From Aliiroseovarius crassostreae (lineage in GTDB: Bacteria > Pseudomonadota > Alphaproteobacteria > Rhodobacterales > Rhodobacteraceae), in contig NZ_LKBA01000001.1 of NCBI RefSeq assembly GCF_001307765.1, positions 1 to 64,000 on the forward strand: a DNA stretch of 64,000 bases, given 5' to 3'. The position numbers and the translations under genes are program-made. Below are positions 55,689-64,000 of the stretch, in pieces; position 1 is the first letter of the stretch; each line of letters starts with the position of its first letter. Below the pieces are notes generated by a model. The model searched no databases. It was not told where the DNA came from and worked only from the letters and a program-made list of their open reading frames with translations.

Positions 55689-56678
55689 ATGAAAACTCCG
55701 TCTTTCTGGTTTACCCCGCCGAACCGTCCGCATTGGCGGGCAAGATTGCTTGCCCCTCTGGGCTGGCTTTATGGCATGGGCACAGCGCGCCGGGTGCAGG
55801 CCAGCGGATATCGCGCCCAGGTGCCGGTCATCTGTATTGGCAATATCAATGCGGGCGGAACCGGCAAGACACCAACCACCATTGCCGTGGCGCAGTACCT
55901 GATGGCCAAGGGGCTTGTGGTCCATATCGTTTCGCGTGGGCATCGGGGCAGTTTGGAAGGCCCCGTGCAGGTTGACGAGCGCCGACATCAAGCCGACGAG
56001 GTTGGGGATGAGCCATTGCTGATGGCGGCTTTCACCAGCACCTGGGTTTCCAAGGATCGGGCCGCGGGGGTGCGTGCGGCGGAAAATGCCGGTGCCGATG
56101 TCATTTTGATGGATGATGGGTTCCAGAACCCCGATGTGGAAAAAAGCCTGTCCATTGTGGTTGTGGATGCGGTGAAAGGGTTTGGCAATGCGCGCTGCAT
56201 TCCGGCGGGTCCGCTGCGGGAACCGGTGCAGGAGGGGCTGAAACGCGCGGATCTTTTGCTGTCTATCGGCCATGATAGAGCCCAAAAACGCTTTGCCGAG
56301 GCCTGGGGTGCGCAGATCCATCTGCCGCATATGACAGGCAGGTTGGAGCCGTTGCAGATGGGGATGGATTTTGAGGGGCTGGATGTGATGGCCTTTGCTG
56401 GCATCGGCCACCCGGATAAATTCTTTGCAACATTGCAGGGGATGGGGGCCAATCTGCTGCGGTCTGAAGCCCTGGCGGATCACCAACCCCTGACAGATGC
56501 CCTTATGAAGCGTCTTGAGCTTGAGGCTGCAGCCCTTGGGGCGCAGCTTGTGACCACTGAAAAGGACGCAGTGCGGCTGCCGCCTTCGTTCCGGCGGCGC
56601 GTCCTGACGGTGCCGGTTCGTCTTGAGCTTGCAGATTGGGCGCCGTTTGATGCCGCGTTCAAGTCCTGCGCAAGGTGA
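55689..56678 (+). CDS. lpxK: Tetraacyldisaccharide 4'-kinase LpxK
   Basis: LpxK phosphorylates the lipid A disaccharide at the 4' position on the inner membrane. The 329-residue protein has an N-terminal membrane-associated helix (HWRARLLAPLGWLYGMGTAR), the Walker A loop ICIGNINAGGTGKTPTTIAV (about 50), VILMDDGFQNPDVEKSLSIV (DDGFQ motif), PAGPLREP and VTTEKDAVRLP near the end. An AGGGAAGG-type site precedes the ATG. Last gene of the pair with the KdtA-like protein. Confidence 0.95.
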   Translation: MKTPSFWFTPPNRPHWRARLLAPLGWLYGMGTARRVQASGYRAQVPVICIGNINAGGTGKTPTTIAVAQYLMAKGLVVHIVSRGHRGSLEGPVQVDERRHQADEVGDEPLLMAAFTSTWVSKDRAAGVRAAENAGADVILMDDGFQNPDVEKSLSIVVVDAVKGFGNARCIPAGPLREPVQEGLKRADLLLSIGHDRAQKRFAEAWGAQIHLPHMTGRLEPLQMGMDFEGLDVMAFAGIGHPDKFFATLQGMGANLLRSEALADHQPLTDALMKRLELEAAALGAQLVTTEKDAVRLPPSFRRRVLTVPVRLELADWAPFDAAFKSCAR

Positions 56679-56708
56679 TGTGGTCTGACCTCGAGACCGG
56701 AAAGCCGG

Positions 56709-57218
56709 TCAGCTGCCCATGAGCAGCGTCCACCAGATCTTGCCGCCTGGCTCCTGGTGCCAGGCAAAACCCAGATTTTGCGCGGCAGGTGCCAGAATGA
56801 CGTCCCGTGTCCCCGGTTCATCCATCCAGGCGGACAGGGTTTCCAGCTCGGTTTCATAGGTTTCCGAAATGGCTTCACCCAGCATCAGCCCCGGATACCC
56901 GGTGCGTGCCACCCGATCAATCGGAGAGGAGCCGTCAGATCCGAAATGCCACGGGCGGTTCTGGACCGACATGTCTCGGGAATGGGTGGCGGCCGCTGCG
57001 TTCAGCTGGGCATTCAGGGTCACAGGGCCGAGGCCAGCCGCCTGACGCAATGTGTTGACAGAATCCAGCATGCCGTACTGGATCTTCGAATGCTGCTTTT
57101 CGCTGATTCGATAGATCTTGGCGATGGCTCCGTCCGCGCGCGAATAGGTGCCATCCGTTGTCGAGCAAGCTGCCACTAGAAGGGTGAGGGCCAAGCTTAT
57201 GAAAATCCGAGGTGTCAT
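56709..57218 (-). CDS. CAP/SCP-domain lipoprotein
   Basis: The 169-residue protein has a lipoprotein signal peptide with lipobox LLVAACSTT (Cys18), then a CAP (cysteine-rich secretory protein/PR-1) domain: LNAQLNAAAATHSRDMSVQN, RPWHFGSDGSSPIDRVARTG, GEAISETYETELETLSAWMD, ILAPAAQNLGFAWHQEP. Bacterial CAP-domain proteins bind or modify envelope components; the role here is unknown. It is divergent from the L,D-transpeptidase gene. Confidence 0.85.
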   Translation of the reverse strand: MTPRIFISLALTLLVAACSTTDGTYSRADGAIAKIYRISEKQHSKIQYGMLDSVNTLRQAAGLGPVTLNAQLNAAAATHSRDMSVQNRPWHFGSDGSSPIDRVARTGYPGLMLGEAISETYETELETLSAWMDEPGTRDVILAPAAQNLGFAWHQEPGGKIWWTLLMGS

Positions 57219-57380
57219 GCGGTTCTTCCGAAATCGTGAATAGTCCCCCTGTATATAGGAATGTTGCCGGGATCAAACGCTACCGGGGGAATTGTGCGGG
57301 ATAACGCCTGTTTGATTTGCGACTGCGGCTTAAGCGCCATATATAAGGCCAGAACTGCTTGCATGTGTTGGAGATTGATG

Positions 57381-57986
57381 ATGGCTGACTGGATGAAAAA
57401 TGGGTTCAGCAGGCGTGCGTTTCTTGGGTCGTCCGTGGCTGCTGCCTCTGCCGTGGCTATGCCTGCTTTTGCGCAGACCGGGGAAGAGACCACCGAGGTG
57501 GAAGCGGATATCAGCACGCGCGTGCGACGCAACATCTCGTCCTTCCGGTCGCTGGACTGGCGCCCCTATTTTTCGAATACGAAAAACGGTGTGATCCTTG
57601 TCGATATCACGTCGCGCGCGCTGCATTACTGGTCTGAGGATCAGTCGGAATACAAGCTCTACCCCTCGTCCGTGCCGCTGACCGAGGATCTGACCCGCAA
57701 AGGCCGCACCAAGATTGTGCGCAAGGTCGAAGGCCCCAGCTGGCGCCCGACCCCGTCGATGAAATTGCGCAACCCCGAATGGCCCGATTACATTGGCCCT
57801 GGTCCGGAAAATCCGCTGGGCACACATGCGCTTTATCTGAGCTGGACCTATTACCGCATTCACGGCACCCACGATACGCGCAAGATCGGTCGCCGTTCGT
57901 CCAATGGCTGTATTGGGCTTTACAATGAACATATTGCCGACCTGTTTGCACGCGCCAAGGTCGGCGCGCAGGTCTTGATTATCTGA
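57381..57986 (+). CDS. L,D-transpeptidase (YkuD), Tat-exported
   Basis: This enzyme forms 3-3 peptidoglycan cross-links or attaches lipoproteins. The protein of about 201 residues begins with a twin-arginine signal (WMKNGFSRRAFLGSSVAAA, cleavage at AFA), then the YkuD domain with YYRIHGTHDTRKIGRRSSNG and the catalytic Cys in NGCIGLYNEHI. The start at 57381 follows a GGAG site by 7 bases; ATG 57378 is equally possible. A terminator lies 27 bases downstream of the stop. Confidence 0.92.
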   Translation: MADWMKNGFSRRAFLGSSVAAASAVAMPAFAQTGEETTEVEADISTRVRRNISSFRSLDWRPYFSNTKNGVILVDITSRALHYWSEDQSEYKLYPSSVPLTEDLTRKGRTKIVRKVEGPSWRPTPSMKLRNPEWPDYIGPGPENPLGTHALYLSWTYYRIHGTHDTRKIGRRSSNGCIGLYNEHIADLFARAKVGAQVLII

Positions 57987-58012
57987 CGGATCAGACCACG
58001 ACATGTTGAAGG

Positions 58013-58039
58013 CCCCGCCGGTTTCGGCGGGGTTTTTTG
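58013..58039 (+). terminator. Terminator of the L,D-transpeptidase gene
   Basis: CCCCGCCG (58013-58020) pairs with CGGCGGGG (58025-58032) around GTTT and is followed by six T. Confidence 0.95.
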
Positions 58040-58083
58040 TTTGGAAAATCGGACATTTCACAGCGAAACAAACCGTATTTTGC

Positions 58084-58125
58084 TTAACAATTGTCAAGAT
58101 TCCGTGAGGTCTGCCCGACTATTTT
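58084..58125 (+). promoter_or_regulatory. FNR/Dnr-type box and promoter of norC
   Basis: TTAAC-AATT-GTCAA (58084-58097) matches the TTGNC-N4-GNCAA type of Crp/Fnr box with one mismatch in the left arm. A TATTTT -10 element at 58120-58125 puts transcription start near 58132, so the box centres about 41.5 bases upstream of it, the class II position. ATG of norC is at 58156. Confidence 0.7.
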
Positions 58126-58155
58126 GATCAGGAGAAGCTGAGTTTGGAGACTAAA

Positions 58156-58608
58156 ATGCGGGAAGTCATGACAAAGACCATGGCGCGCAATGTGTTCTAT
58201 GGCGGCTCTCTGTTCTTTATCGCCGTGTTCTTGATCCTGTCGGCCCAGTCCGTCAGCTATATCAAGAACAAGTCGACCGTTCATTCGGAGCTGACAGAGA
58301 GTGTAGCCAAGGGCAAGCGTGTCTGGGAAGAAAACGCGTGCATCAACTGTCATACGTTGATGGGCGAAGGGGCGTATTTCGCGCCAGAACTGCAAAATGT
58401 GATGGCACGTTGGGGCGTCGAAGACGATCCTGAAGGTGCGTTCGACACGCTGCAGGGTTGGATGGAAGCGATGCCGACAGGCATCGAAGGCCGTCGCCAG
58501 ATGCCACAGTTCAACCTGACCGAAGAACAGATTCGCGACCTTGCGAATTTCTTCCTCTGGGTGAACAAGATCGATGCCCAGGGCTGGCCGCCCAATGAGG
58601 CAGGCTGA
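58156..58608 (+). CDS. norC: Nitric oxide reductase subunit C
   Basis: NorC is the membrane-anchored c-type cytochrome that feeds electrons to NorB. The 150-residue protein has one N-terminal membrane segment (YGGSLFFIAVFLILSAQSVS) and a single heme site ENACINCHTLMGEGAYFAPE, with a late Met ligand in GRRQMPQFNLTEEQ. The start at 58156 has a GGAG site; an upstream TTG at 58144 would add four residues. First gene of norCBQDEF. Confidence 0.95.
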   Translation: MREVMTKTMARNVFYGGSLFFIAVFLILSAQSVSYIKNKSTVHSELTESVAKGKRVWEENACINCHTLMGEGAYFAPELQNVMARWGVEDDPEGAFDTLQGWMEAMPTGIEGRRQMPQFNLTEEQIRDLANFFLWVNKIDAQGWPPNEAG

Positions 58609-58625
58609 GGCACGGAGGAAAGATC

Positions 58626-59987
58626 ATGAAATATCAAACACAGAAAATTGCCTACTGGTATTTCCTGGCTGCGATGATTCTCTTCGCAGTACAGGTGTCC
58701 GGCGGGCTTATCGCCGGTTGGATTTACGTCCAGCCGAATTTCCTTTCGGAAATCCTGCCATTCAACATTATCCGGATGCTGCACACCAACTCGTTGATCG
58801 TGTGGCTCTTGCTTGGGTTCTTCGGGGCAGCCTACTTCTTGGTTCCGGAGGAGGCTGAGCGCGAGATCCATTCGCCGATGATTGCTTATCTGCAGCTGAT
58901 CCTGCTGCTGGTGGGGACGCTGGGCGTGGTTGTGACCTATGTGTTCAACCTGTTCCACGGCAACTGGTTCCTGGGTATGGAAGGCCGCGAGTTCATTGAA
59001 CAGCCGGTCTGGGTCAAGCTGGGCATTGTCGTTGCGGCGCTGATGTTCCTTTACAACATCACCATGACGGTTCTGAAAGGTCGTAAGACTGCGATCACGA
59101 ACGTGCTGCTTCTGGGCCTCTGGGGTCTGGCGCTGCTGTTCCTGTTCTCCTTCTACAACCCGACCAACCTGGCGCTGGACAAAATGTTCTGGTGGTACAT
59201 CGTACACCTGTGGGTGGAAGGCACCTGGGAACTGGTGATGGCCTCGATCTTGGCCTACCTGATGCTGAAAATGACCGGTGTTGACCGTGAGATCATTGAA
59301 AAATGGCTCTATATCATCGTGGCCACCGCCCTGTTCTCGGGTATCCTTGGCACGGGTCACCACTACTACTGGATCGGGACCCCCGGTTACTGGCAGTGGA
59401 TCGGTTCGATCTTCTCGTCGCTCGAAGTCATTCCGTTCTTTGCAATGATGGCGTTCAGCTTCGTGATGGTCTGGAAAGGCAAGCGTGATCACCCGAACAA
59501 AGCAGCTCTGCTTTGGGCGCTGGGCGCTTCGACCGTGGCCTTCTTCGGTGCTGGTGTGTGGGGCTTCCTGCATACGCTGCACGGGGTGAACTACTATACC
59601 CACGGGACCCAGATCACCGCAGCCCACGGCCACCTGGCCTTCTACGGTGCCTATGTTTCGATGAACCTGGCCATCTTCACCTATGCGATGCCGATCCTGC
59701 GTGGTCGTGACCCGTATAACCAGGTGCTGAATATGGTGAGCTTCTGGCTGATGACCGGTGGCATGGCATTCATGACCTTCGTCCTGACCTTTGCTGGTAC
59801 GATTCAAACCCACCTGCAACGTGTCATGGGTGAAAACTTCATGGACGTGCAAGAAAGTCTGGGCCTGTTCTACCTCATGCGCTGGGGATCTGGTGTGGCT
59901 GTGGTGCTGGGTGCGCTCCTGTTCATCTATGCCCAACTGGCCCCGCGCCGCGAGGTGATTGAGAAAGGCACGACTGAAGAAGCCTAA
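58626..59987 (+). CDS. norB: Nitric oxide reductase subunit B
   Basis: NorB is the heme b/b3 and non-heme iron catalytic subunit reducing NO to N2O. The 453-residue protein has about 12 hydrophobic segments and conserved His positions in LHTNSLIVWLLLGFFGAAYF, HLWVEGTWELVMAS (with Glu), GTGHHYYWIGTPG and HTLHGVNYYTHG/AAHGHLAFYGAY. The conserved Glu of the active site region is present. Follows norC by 17 bases. Confidence 0.97.
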   Translation: MKYQTQKIAYWYFLAAMILFAVQVSGGLIAGWIYVQPNFLSEILPFNIIRMLHTNSLIVWLLLGFFGAAYFLVPEEAEREIHSPMIAYLQLILLLVGTLGVVVTYVFNLFHGNWFLGMEGREFIEQPVWVKLGIVVAALMFLYNITMTVLKGRKTAITNVLLLGLWGLALLFLFSFYNPTNLALDKMFWWYIVHLWVEGTWELVMASILAYLMLKMTGVDREIIEKWLYIIVATALFSGILGTGHHYYWIGTPGYWQWIGSIFSSLEVIPFFAMMAFSFVMVWKGKRDHPNKAALLWALGASTVAFFGAGVWGFLHTLHGVNYYTHGTQITAAHGHLAFYGAYVSMNLAIFTYAMPILRGRDPYNQVLNMVSFWLMTGGMAFMTFVLTFAGTIQTHLQRVMGENFMDVQESLGLFYLMRWGSGVAVVLGALLFIYAQLAPRREVIEKGTTEEA

Positions 59988-60128
59988 GAAATCGGCTCGG
60001 CCCTTTCCCTCGACAGGAGGGGGCCGACCCTTACGAAAGCTGAAAAGCTCCAAGCGTTGTAGGATGAACAAGTTCAAGAATATCCCGAAACTTGCCCTGA
60101 CACGCTTATATCTGCAAAGGACTTAGAT
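59988..60128 (+). other. norB-norQ intergenic region
   Basis: The 141 bases start with a GC-rich inverted repeat (CGGCCC near 60000 with GGGCCG near 60024) that lacks a T-tract. It could be a processing or partial-termination hairpin that lowers expression of norQDEF. No second Crp/Fnr-type box was found. Confidence 0.4.
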
Positions 60129-60938
60129 ATGTCTTCCGTTCCACAAGAAAAAACGGAAGGGGCTGACGTCCCTTTCTATGCCCCGGTCGGCTCCGAATGT
60201 GAGCTGTTCGAAACCGCATTCAAAAACGATCTTCCGGTTTTGCTGAAAGGCCCAACCGGCTGCGGTAAAACCCGATTTGTTGCCCATATGGCCGCCCGTC
60301 TGGGGCGCCCGCTTTATACTGTTGCCTGCCATGATGACCTGTCGGCCGCGGACCTTGTTGGCCGCTTCCTTCTGAAAGGCGGGGAAACGGTTTGGGTTGA
60401 CGGCCCCCTGACGCGCGCCGTGCGCGAAGGGGCCATCTGTTACCTTGATGAGGTGGTCGAAGCCCGCAAGGACGTGACCGTTGTCCTGCACCCACTCACG
60501 GATGACCGCCGTATTCTGCCGCTGGACAAGACCGGAGAAGAGATCGAAGCCCCCCCCGGCTTCATGCTCGTGGCAAGCTACAACCCCGGCTACCAGAACA
60601 TCCTGAAGACGCTGAAACCGTCGACCCGGCAACGTTTCCTCTCGCTTGATTTCGACTTCCCGCTGCCTGAGCGTGAAGTGGATATCGTGATGCGCGAGAG
60701 TGGCCTTGACGCGGATCGCACCAAAAACCTCGTGCGTCTGGCTGGCAAGCTGCGTGGCCTCAAGGGGCAGGATCTGGAAGAGGGCGTCTCAACCCGTCTG
60801 ATCATCTATTGTGCCACGCTGATCATGGCAGGCACACCGATTGAACAGGCGATTGAAGCGGCCATGATTGAACCTCTGTCCGATGATCAGGACGTAAAGC
60901 AAGGCTTGCTCGACCTGGTCACGGCAATTTTTGGATAA
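60129..60938 (+). CDS. norQ: NorQ, AAA+ ATPase for Nor activation
   Basis: NorQ is a MoxR-type AAA+ ATPase which, with NorD, inserts or activates the non-heme iron of NorB. The 269-residue protein has Walker A LLKGPTGCGKTRFVAHMAAR (about 38), Walker B AICYLDEVVEARKD (about 100), and the sensor stretch FMLVASYNPGYQNILKTLKP. Usual length for NorQ/CbbQ proteins. The norD gene begins 6 bases after the stop. Confidence 0.95.
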   Translation: MSSVPQEKTEGADVPFYAPVGSECELFETAFKNDLPVLLKGPTGCGKTRFVAHMAARLGRPLYTVACHDDLSAADLVGRFLLKGGETVWVDGPLTRAVREGAICYLDEVVEARKDVTVVLHPLTDDRRILPLDKTGEEIEAPPGFMLVASYNPGYQNILKTLKPSTRQRFLSLDFDFPLPEREVDIVMRESGLDADRTKNLVRLAGKLRGLKGQDLEEGVSTRLIIYCATLIMAGTPIEQAIEAAMIEPLSDDQDVKQGLLDLVTAIFG

Positions 60939-60944
60939 TGGCCC

Positions 60945-62909
60945 ATGTCAAAATCGGGGCCTCACCCAGAAATCGATCTGTTCGAACCGGAAGAAACAAT
61001 CGGCAAAATCTGGCATGCCTATGCCAGCCGGTTGCAGGAACCTGAGACACATGACGCTGCCGCGGTCACGCTGGCCGAGGTCGAAAACCGTCTGGGGGTC
61101 TTTTTCCGTGGTCTTGGCGGCGGGCTCGCCGTCGAGATCAAAACCGCAAGCCCCATGGCCTCGGATCACCGCCTGTCGGTGAAACGGGCGCTGGGCACCT
61201 GGCGCGAGCGTGTTGCCCGCCCCAGTTTTGATGGCGAGGCGCTGCGCCTGCCGGAGAAAATCAACGACTTCCCGGCACGTGAGGCAAATGCCGCACTTTA
61301 TTTCTGGCTTGCGGCCTCGGTGGCCCATGCGCCGGAACCTGTGCACGAAGAGGATGCGCTGCGGATGGATATCCTGATGCTGCGCGCCTCGGTCGATATG
61401 ACCCGCGAAACCCTGCGCGACTGTCCCGGCCTCAAGGGGTTTTATGAAACCCTGATTGATGCCTGCCGGACGATGCGCCCCTCTGTCACGCTTCCGCGTT
61501 ACGAAGAGGCGTTGGAGCAGGTGATTTTGCATCTTCTGGGGGGACCGGAGCCGAAAAGCAAAACCGGACGGGACCTTCTGACCCGAGTGCGTCAGCCCGA
61601 TGCAGATCTGTCCGATCTTGCGGCCCCGCATGGATATCGCCCCTACCGCCCGGTGCCGCTCTGGCCTGACCTGCGCCCGCTGGCGCAACGTGGGACATCT
61701 GAGCGTCTTCCCGAAGCGGAAGAGCAGGGCAGCGGTTCGGATGCAAGCCAGGGCATGAAAAAGGCCCGCCGGTCCGAGAGTGACCTGGCCGAGCGCAAAG
61801 ACAGCCTGATTCTGCATAAGTTCGAGGCCATCTTCTCATGGGTTGAGAACATGAACATGAACCGTCGCATTGAAGACGACGAGGATGACAATGCGAAACG
61901 CGCCGCCGATGATCAGGATGAACTGGCGTTGGGGCAGGTGTCGAAGAAAACCGCCACGCGGTTGAAGTTTCACCTCGACCTGTCGCCGGAAGATGCCGAT
62001 CGTGAGCGGATCTCGGGTGAGCATATGTATCACGAATGGGATCACCGCAAATGCTGCTATCTGCCCGATCATTGCCGGGTTCTGTCCAGCCAGGCGGATA
62101 TCAGTGAGGAACCTGCCGAGTTTTCGACCGATCCCGCAGCCCAGCGTCGTATCCGCGCGGTGAAACGCCAGTTTGAGGCGCTGCGCCCAAAACGCGTGAT
62201 CTTGCCGCGCCAACTGGAAGGGGATGAGCTGGATCTGGAAGCTGCGATTGCCGCGCAGGTAGAGCTGCGCGCGACTGGTCATGCCTCGGATCGGGTGTAT
62301 CGTGCGGCCCGCACGCAGGACCGGGATCTGGCGATTTCGGTGCTGATTGACGTGTCGCGTTCAACCGAGGCCGCAATTGGCGACCGGTCGGTGATCGAGG
62401 TGGAGCGAGAGGCGCTTGCCGCCCTTGCCTGGGGTCTGGATGCCTGCGGTGATGATTTTGCGATCCACACCTTCTCGTCGCTGAAACGTGGCCGGGTCTA
62501 TGTGCAAAGCTGTAAAGACTTTGACGACAAAATGGGCACGGTGGTGGAGCAACGCATTGCGGGGGTAAACCCGGCCTTCTACACCCGCCTTGGGGCTGCG
62601 ATGCGCCATGCGTCAAAAGGGTTGGATGCACGTCCGAACAGCCGCAAACTTCTGTTGGTCATCACCGATGGCAAGCCCAATGACCTTGATCATTACGAAG
62701 GGCGTCACGGGATTGAAGACAGCCGGATGGCGGTGCGCGAGGCGCGTCGCCTGGGGCAGGCTGTGCACGGGGTTGTGGTGGACCAGAAAGGCCAGGCTTG
62801 GGTGAACCGGATCTTTGGCTCCAACGGGTTTTCGATCGTGCCGGATGCCAATCGCCTGACCGCCGCCCTGCCCGAGATCTATCGGCAGATCACCGGGGGT
62901 GTGGCATGA
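60945..62909 (+). CDS. norD: NorD, VWA-domain protein for Nor activation
   Basis: The 654-residue partner of NorQ has a variable N-terminal region and a C-terminal von Willebrand A domain from about residue 460 with the metal site [20 protein letters not shown] (DxSxS), then [16 protein letters not shown] and [19 protein letters not shown] highly charged linker ([20 protein letters not shown]) sits in the middle. The stop overlaps the next start (ATGA). Confidence 0.95.
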   Translation: MSKSGPHPEIDLFEPEETIGKIWHAYASRLQEPETHDAAAVTLAEVENRLGVFFRGLGGGLAVEIKTASPMASDHRLSVKRALGTWRERVARPSFDGEALRLPEKINDFPAREANAALYFWLAASVAHAPEPVHEEDALRMDILMLRASVDMTRETLRDCPGLKGFYETLIDACRTMRPSVTLPRYEEALEQVILHLLGGPEPKSKTGRDLLTRVRQPDADLSDLAAPHGYRPYRPVPLWPDLRPLAQRGTSERLPEAEEQGSGSDASQGMKKARRSESDLAERKDSLILHKFEAIFSWVENMNMNRRIEDDEDDNAKRAADDQDELALGQVSKKTATRLKFHLDLSPEDADRERISGEHMYHEWDHRKCCYLPDHCRVLSSQADISEEPAEFSTDPAAQRRIRAVKRQFEALRPKRVILPRQLEGDELDLEAAIAAQVELRATGHASDRVYRAARTQDRDLAISVLIDVSRSTEAAIGDRSVIEVEREALAALAWGLDACGDDFAIHTFSSLKRGRVYVQSCKDFDDKMGTVVEQRIAGVNPAFYTRLGAAMRHASKGLDARPNSRKLLLVITDGKPNDLDHYEGRHGIEDSRMAVREARRLGQAVHGVVVDQKGQAWVNRIFGSNGFSIVPDANRLTAALPEIYRQITGGVA

Positions 62910-63472
62910 GCCAAAACCCTGCTTCGACGCCAGTGGGGGTGGAAATCGAACATCCGCTTGAGAAACTGCCGGGGGATCTGATGATCTGGGTCCTGATCGT
63001 CAGCGAGCTTCTGGTGTTCGGGGCCGGGCTGTTGGCCTTTCTGGGCGTGCGGATCATGGATCCCGTGGGTTTTGCACAGGATCAGGATAACCTGAACCGG
63101 GTCGCAGGAGCGGTGAACACAATCGTGCTGATCAGCAGCGGGTTTTGTGCAGCACGCGCGGTGGCCAGCCCCGATCGAATGCGCCTCTGGCTCTCTGGGG
63201 CCATGCTGCTTGGTGTGGTGTTCCTGGTGGTCAAATATCTGGAATATTCAGCAAAGGCGGCCTTGGGTATTGGTATTGAAACCAGCCAGTTCTTTACGTT
63301 TTACTACCTGCTGACCGGGTTTCACGCGATGCATGTGGTGGCGGGGCTGGTGATCTTTGCCCTTGTGATGCGCTGGCCGCATCCCCGCAACCTGGAAGGG
63401 GCCGCCATGTTCTGGCACATGGTGGATCTGGTCTGGGTGCTGTTGTTCCCGATCATTTATCTGGTGAGGTGA
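62906..63472 (+). CDS. norE: NorE, cytochrome c oxidase subunit III-like
   Basis: The 188-residue membrane protein of the COX3 family has five hydrophobic segments ([87 protein letters not shown]). NorE in other denitrifiers is needed for full Nor activity. ATG overlaps the norD stop. A longer upstream frame lacks the family's N-terminus. Confidence 0.9.
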   Translation: MSQNPASTPVGVEIEHPLEKLPGDLMIWVLIVSELLVFGAGLLAFLGVRIMDPVGFAQDQDNLNRVAGAVNTIVLISSGFCAARAVASPDRMRLWLSGAMLLGVVFLVVKYLEYSAKAALGIGIETSQFFTFYYLLTGFHAMHVVAGLVIFALVMRWPHPRNLEGAAMFWHMVDLVWVLLFPIIYLVR

Positions 63473-63473
63473 C

Positions 63474-63728
63474 ATGACCCATTCCGCATTGAACCGCGCT
63501 TATCTGATCTTGCTGGGCCTATCGGCTCTCACCGTGTTGCTGACCGAAATCCGCCCGCAGGCGGGGATGGGGTTTGTGGCAATGGTTCTGTCACTGTCCG
63601 GGCTGAAAGCGCGGATCATTCTGCTGGATTACCTTGGCCTTCGCGGTGCAGGAAGCTGGCAACGCGGGTTCAACGCGTTTTTGATCCTGTTCCTGCTGGT
63701 GGCGTTCGGGCTTTACCTGGCCGCATAA
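63474..63728 (+). CDS. norF: NorF-like small membrane protein (COX4 type)
   Basis: This 84-residue protein has three hydrophobic segments (AYLILLGLSALTVLLTEIRP, MGFVAMVLSLSGLKARIILL, AFLILFLLVAFGLYLA) like the prokaryotic cytochrome c oxidase subunit IV family, which includes NorF. It starts 1 base after the norE stop and closes the operon. Its exact function in Nor assembly is not known. Confidence 0.85.
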   Translation: MTHSALNRAYLILLGLSALTVLLTEIRPQAGMGFVAMVLSLSGLKARIILLDYLGLRGAGSWQRGFNAFLILFLLVAFGLYLAA

Positions 63729-63737
63729 AGTGGTCCG

Positions 63738-64000
63738 TCAGGCGCGACGCCCCCGGACCGGCATGTCTTCGTCGTCTGATACGAAGGTCTTGAGCTGCAT
63801 GATCTCGTTCACGCGAACCGCTTCGCGTTGCACCTCGACCCCGTGGGCACGCAGGTTTGCAAAGGACCGGGACAGGCTTTCCGGTTTCATGCCCAACCGC
63901 TTGGCAATCAGGATCTTGTCGTAAGGCAGGACAAAGGAACACGGCCCCTCGTCCACCGGGGCCAGAGAGATCAGGAAGGTGGCCAGACGCTGCGCACCGG
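63738..64000 (-). CDS. Crp/Fnr family regulator, C-terminal part (truncated by window)
   Basis: The reading frame is open to the window end, so only the last 86 residues are seen. They include a helix-turn-helix characteristic of Crp/Fnr proteins (YDKILIAKRLGMKPESLSRS) preceded by AQRLATFLISLAPVDEGPC and followed by REAVRVNEIMQLKTFVSDD. Genes of the Dnr/NnrR/FnrL type often lie next to nor clusters and control them through boxes like the one upstream of norC. Convergent to norF with 9 bases between the stops. The sensor domain is out of view, so the subgroup cannot be set. Confidence 0.85.
   Translation of the reverse strand, partial: GAQRLATFLISLAPVDEGPCSFVLPYDKILIAKRLGMKPESLSRSFANLRAHGVEVQREAVRVNEIMQLKTFVSDDEDMPVRGRRA

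Noticed and set aside
58350-60077. 575-codon minus-strand frame opposite norC-norB
   Set aside because: It is antisense to the highly conserved nor genes, His/Gln/Glu-rich and without motifs.
1-64000. CRISPR arrays, insertion sequences, prophage or rRNA genes
   Set aside because: No regularly spaced direct repeats, transposase motifs, phage structural genes or rRNA-like segments were seen.

Overview
The window is a high-GC alphaproteobacterial chromosome segment, most consistent with the Rhodobacterales (Roseobacter group). The reasons are the gene orders fxsA/tim44/mltA/smr, hslVU beside hemH, rimP-nusA-ylxR-infB, argJ-foldase-secA, and lptC-lptA-lptB-hpf-ptsN without rpoN, together with a SoeABC-type sulfite dehydrogenase and a norCBQDEF nitric oxide reductase cluster. 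The genus cannot be fixed from sequence reading alone.

Layout. 0-9 kb: envelope and proteostasis genes (fxsA, a Tim44-domain protein, mltA, smr, a lipoprotein-like hydrolase, hslU/hslV), hemH, a SAM methyltransferase and comF. 9-15 kb: grxC, a nitrilase-family amidase, a MarR regulator, ubiG, a proline iminopeptidase, a CDGSH iron-sulfur gene broken by a one-base frameshift, another methyltransferase and an accessory RhuM-family gene. 15-21 kb: the transcription/translation operon rimP-nusA-ylxR-infB, a tiny overlooked protein gene, and mutT. 21-34 kb: argJ, a parvulin-type foldase, secA, two envelope proteins of unknown role, radC, and dnaK-dnaJ with a good alphaproteobacterial RpoH-type promoter. 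34-45 kb: alkB, an SH3-domain protein, a polysaccharide-export permease, cysQ, kdsB, galU, and a surface-glycan block of two tandemly duplicated glycosyltransferases, a GT14-type transferase and a two-domain sulfotransferase. 44-58 kb: ptsN, hpf, lptB/A/C, an RNase D-like nuclease, soeCBA, an esterase, a KdtA-like transferase, lpxK, a CAP-domain lipoprotein and a Tat-exported L,D-transpeptidase. 58-64 kb: norC-B-Q-D-E-F behind an FNR/Dnr-type box, with the end of a Crp/Fnr regulator gene facing it.

How the genes fit together. Much of the window concerns the cell envelope: LPS transport and synthesis (lptABC, lpxK, kdsB, the KdtA-like protein), periplasmic folding and murein remodelling, and a putative sulfated or decorated surface polysaccharide. 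Two respiratory modules are present: cytoplasmic sulfite oxidation to the quinone pool (SoeABC) and NO reduction (Nor) under oxygen/NO-responsive control.

Most unusual signal. A family of 43-nt imperfect palindromes with ends GCGTTTCG...CGAAACGC occurs three times as a pair separated by 22-23 nt (about 4204-4310, 13161-13268, 21552-21657) and once singly (20605-20647). The outer ends are conserved, while the inner stem sequences differ but remain complementary. This looks like a REP/BIME-like element and is the best candidate for something undescribed. Nothing here looks like a complete novel defence or biosynthetic system; the glycan/sulfotransferase block and the RhuM gene are the next most interesting loci.
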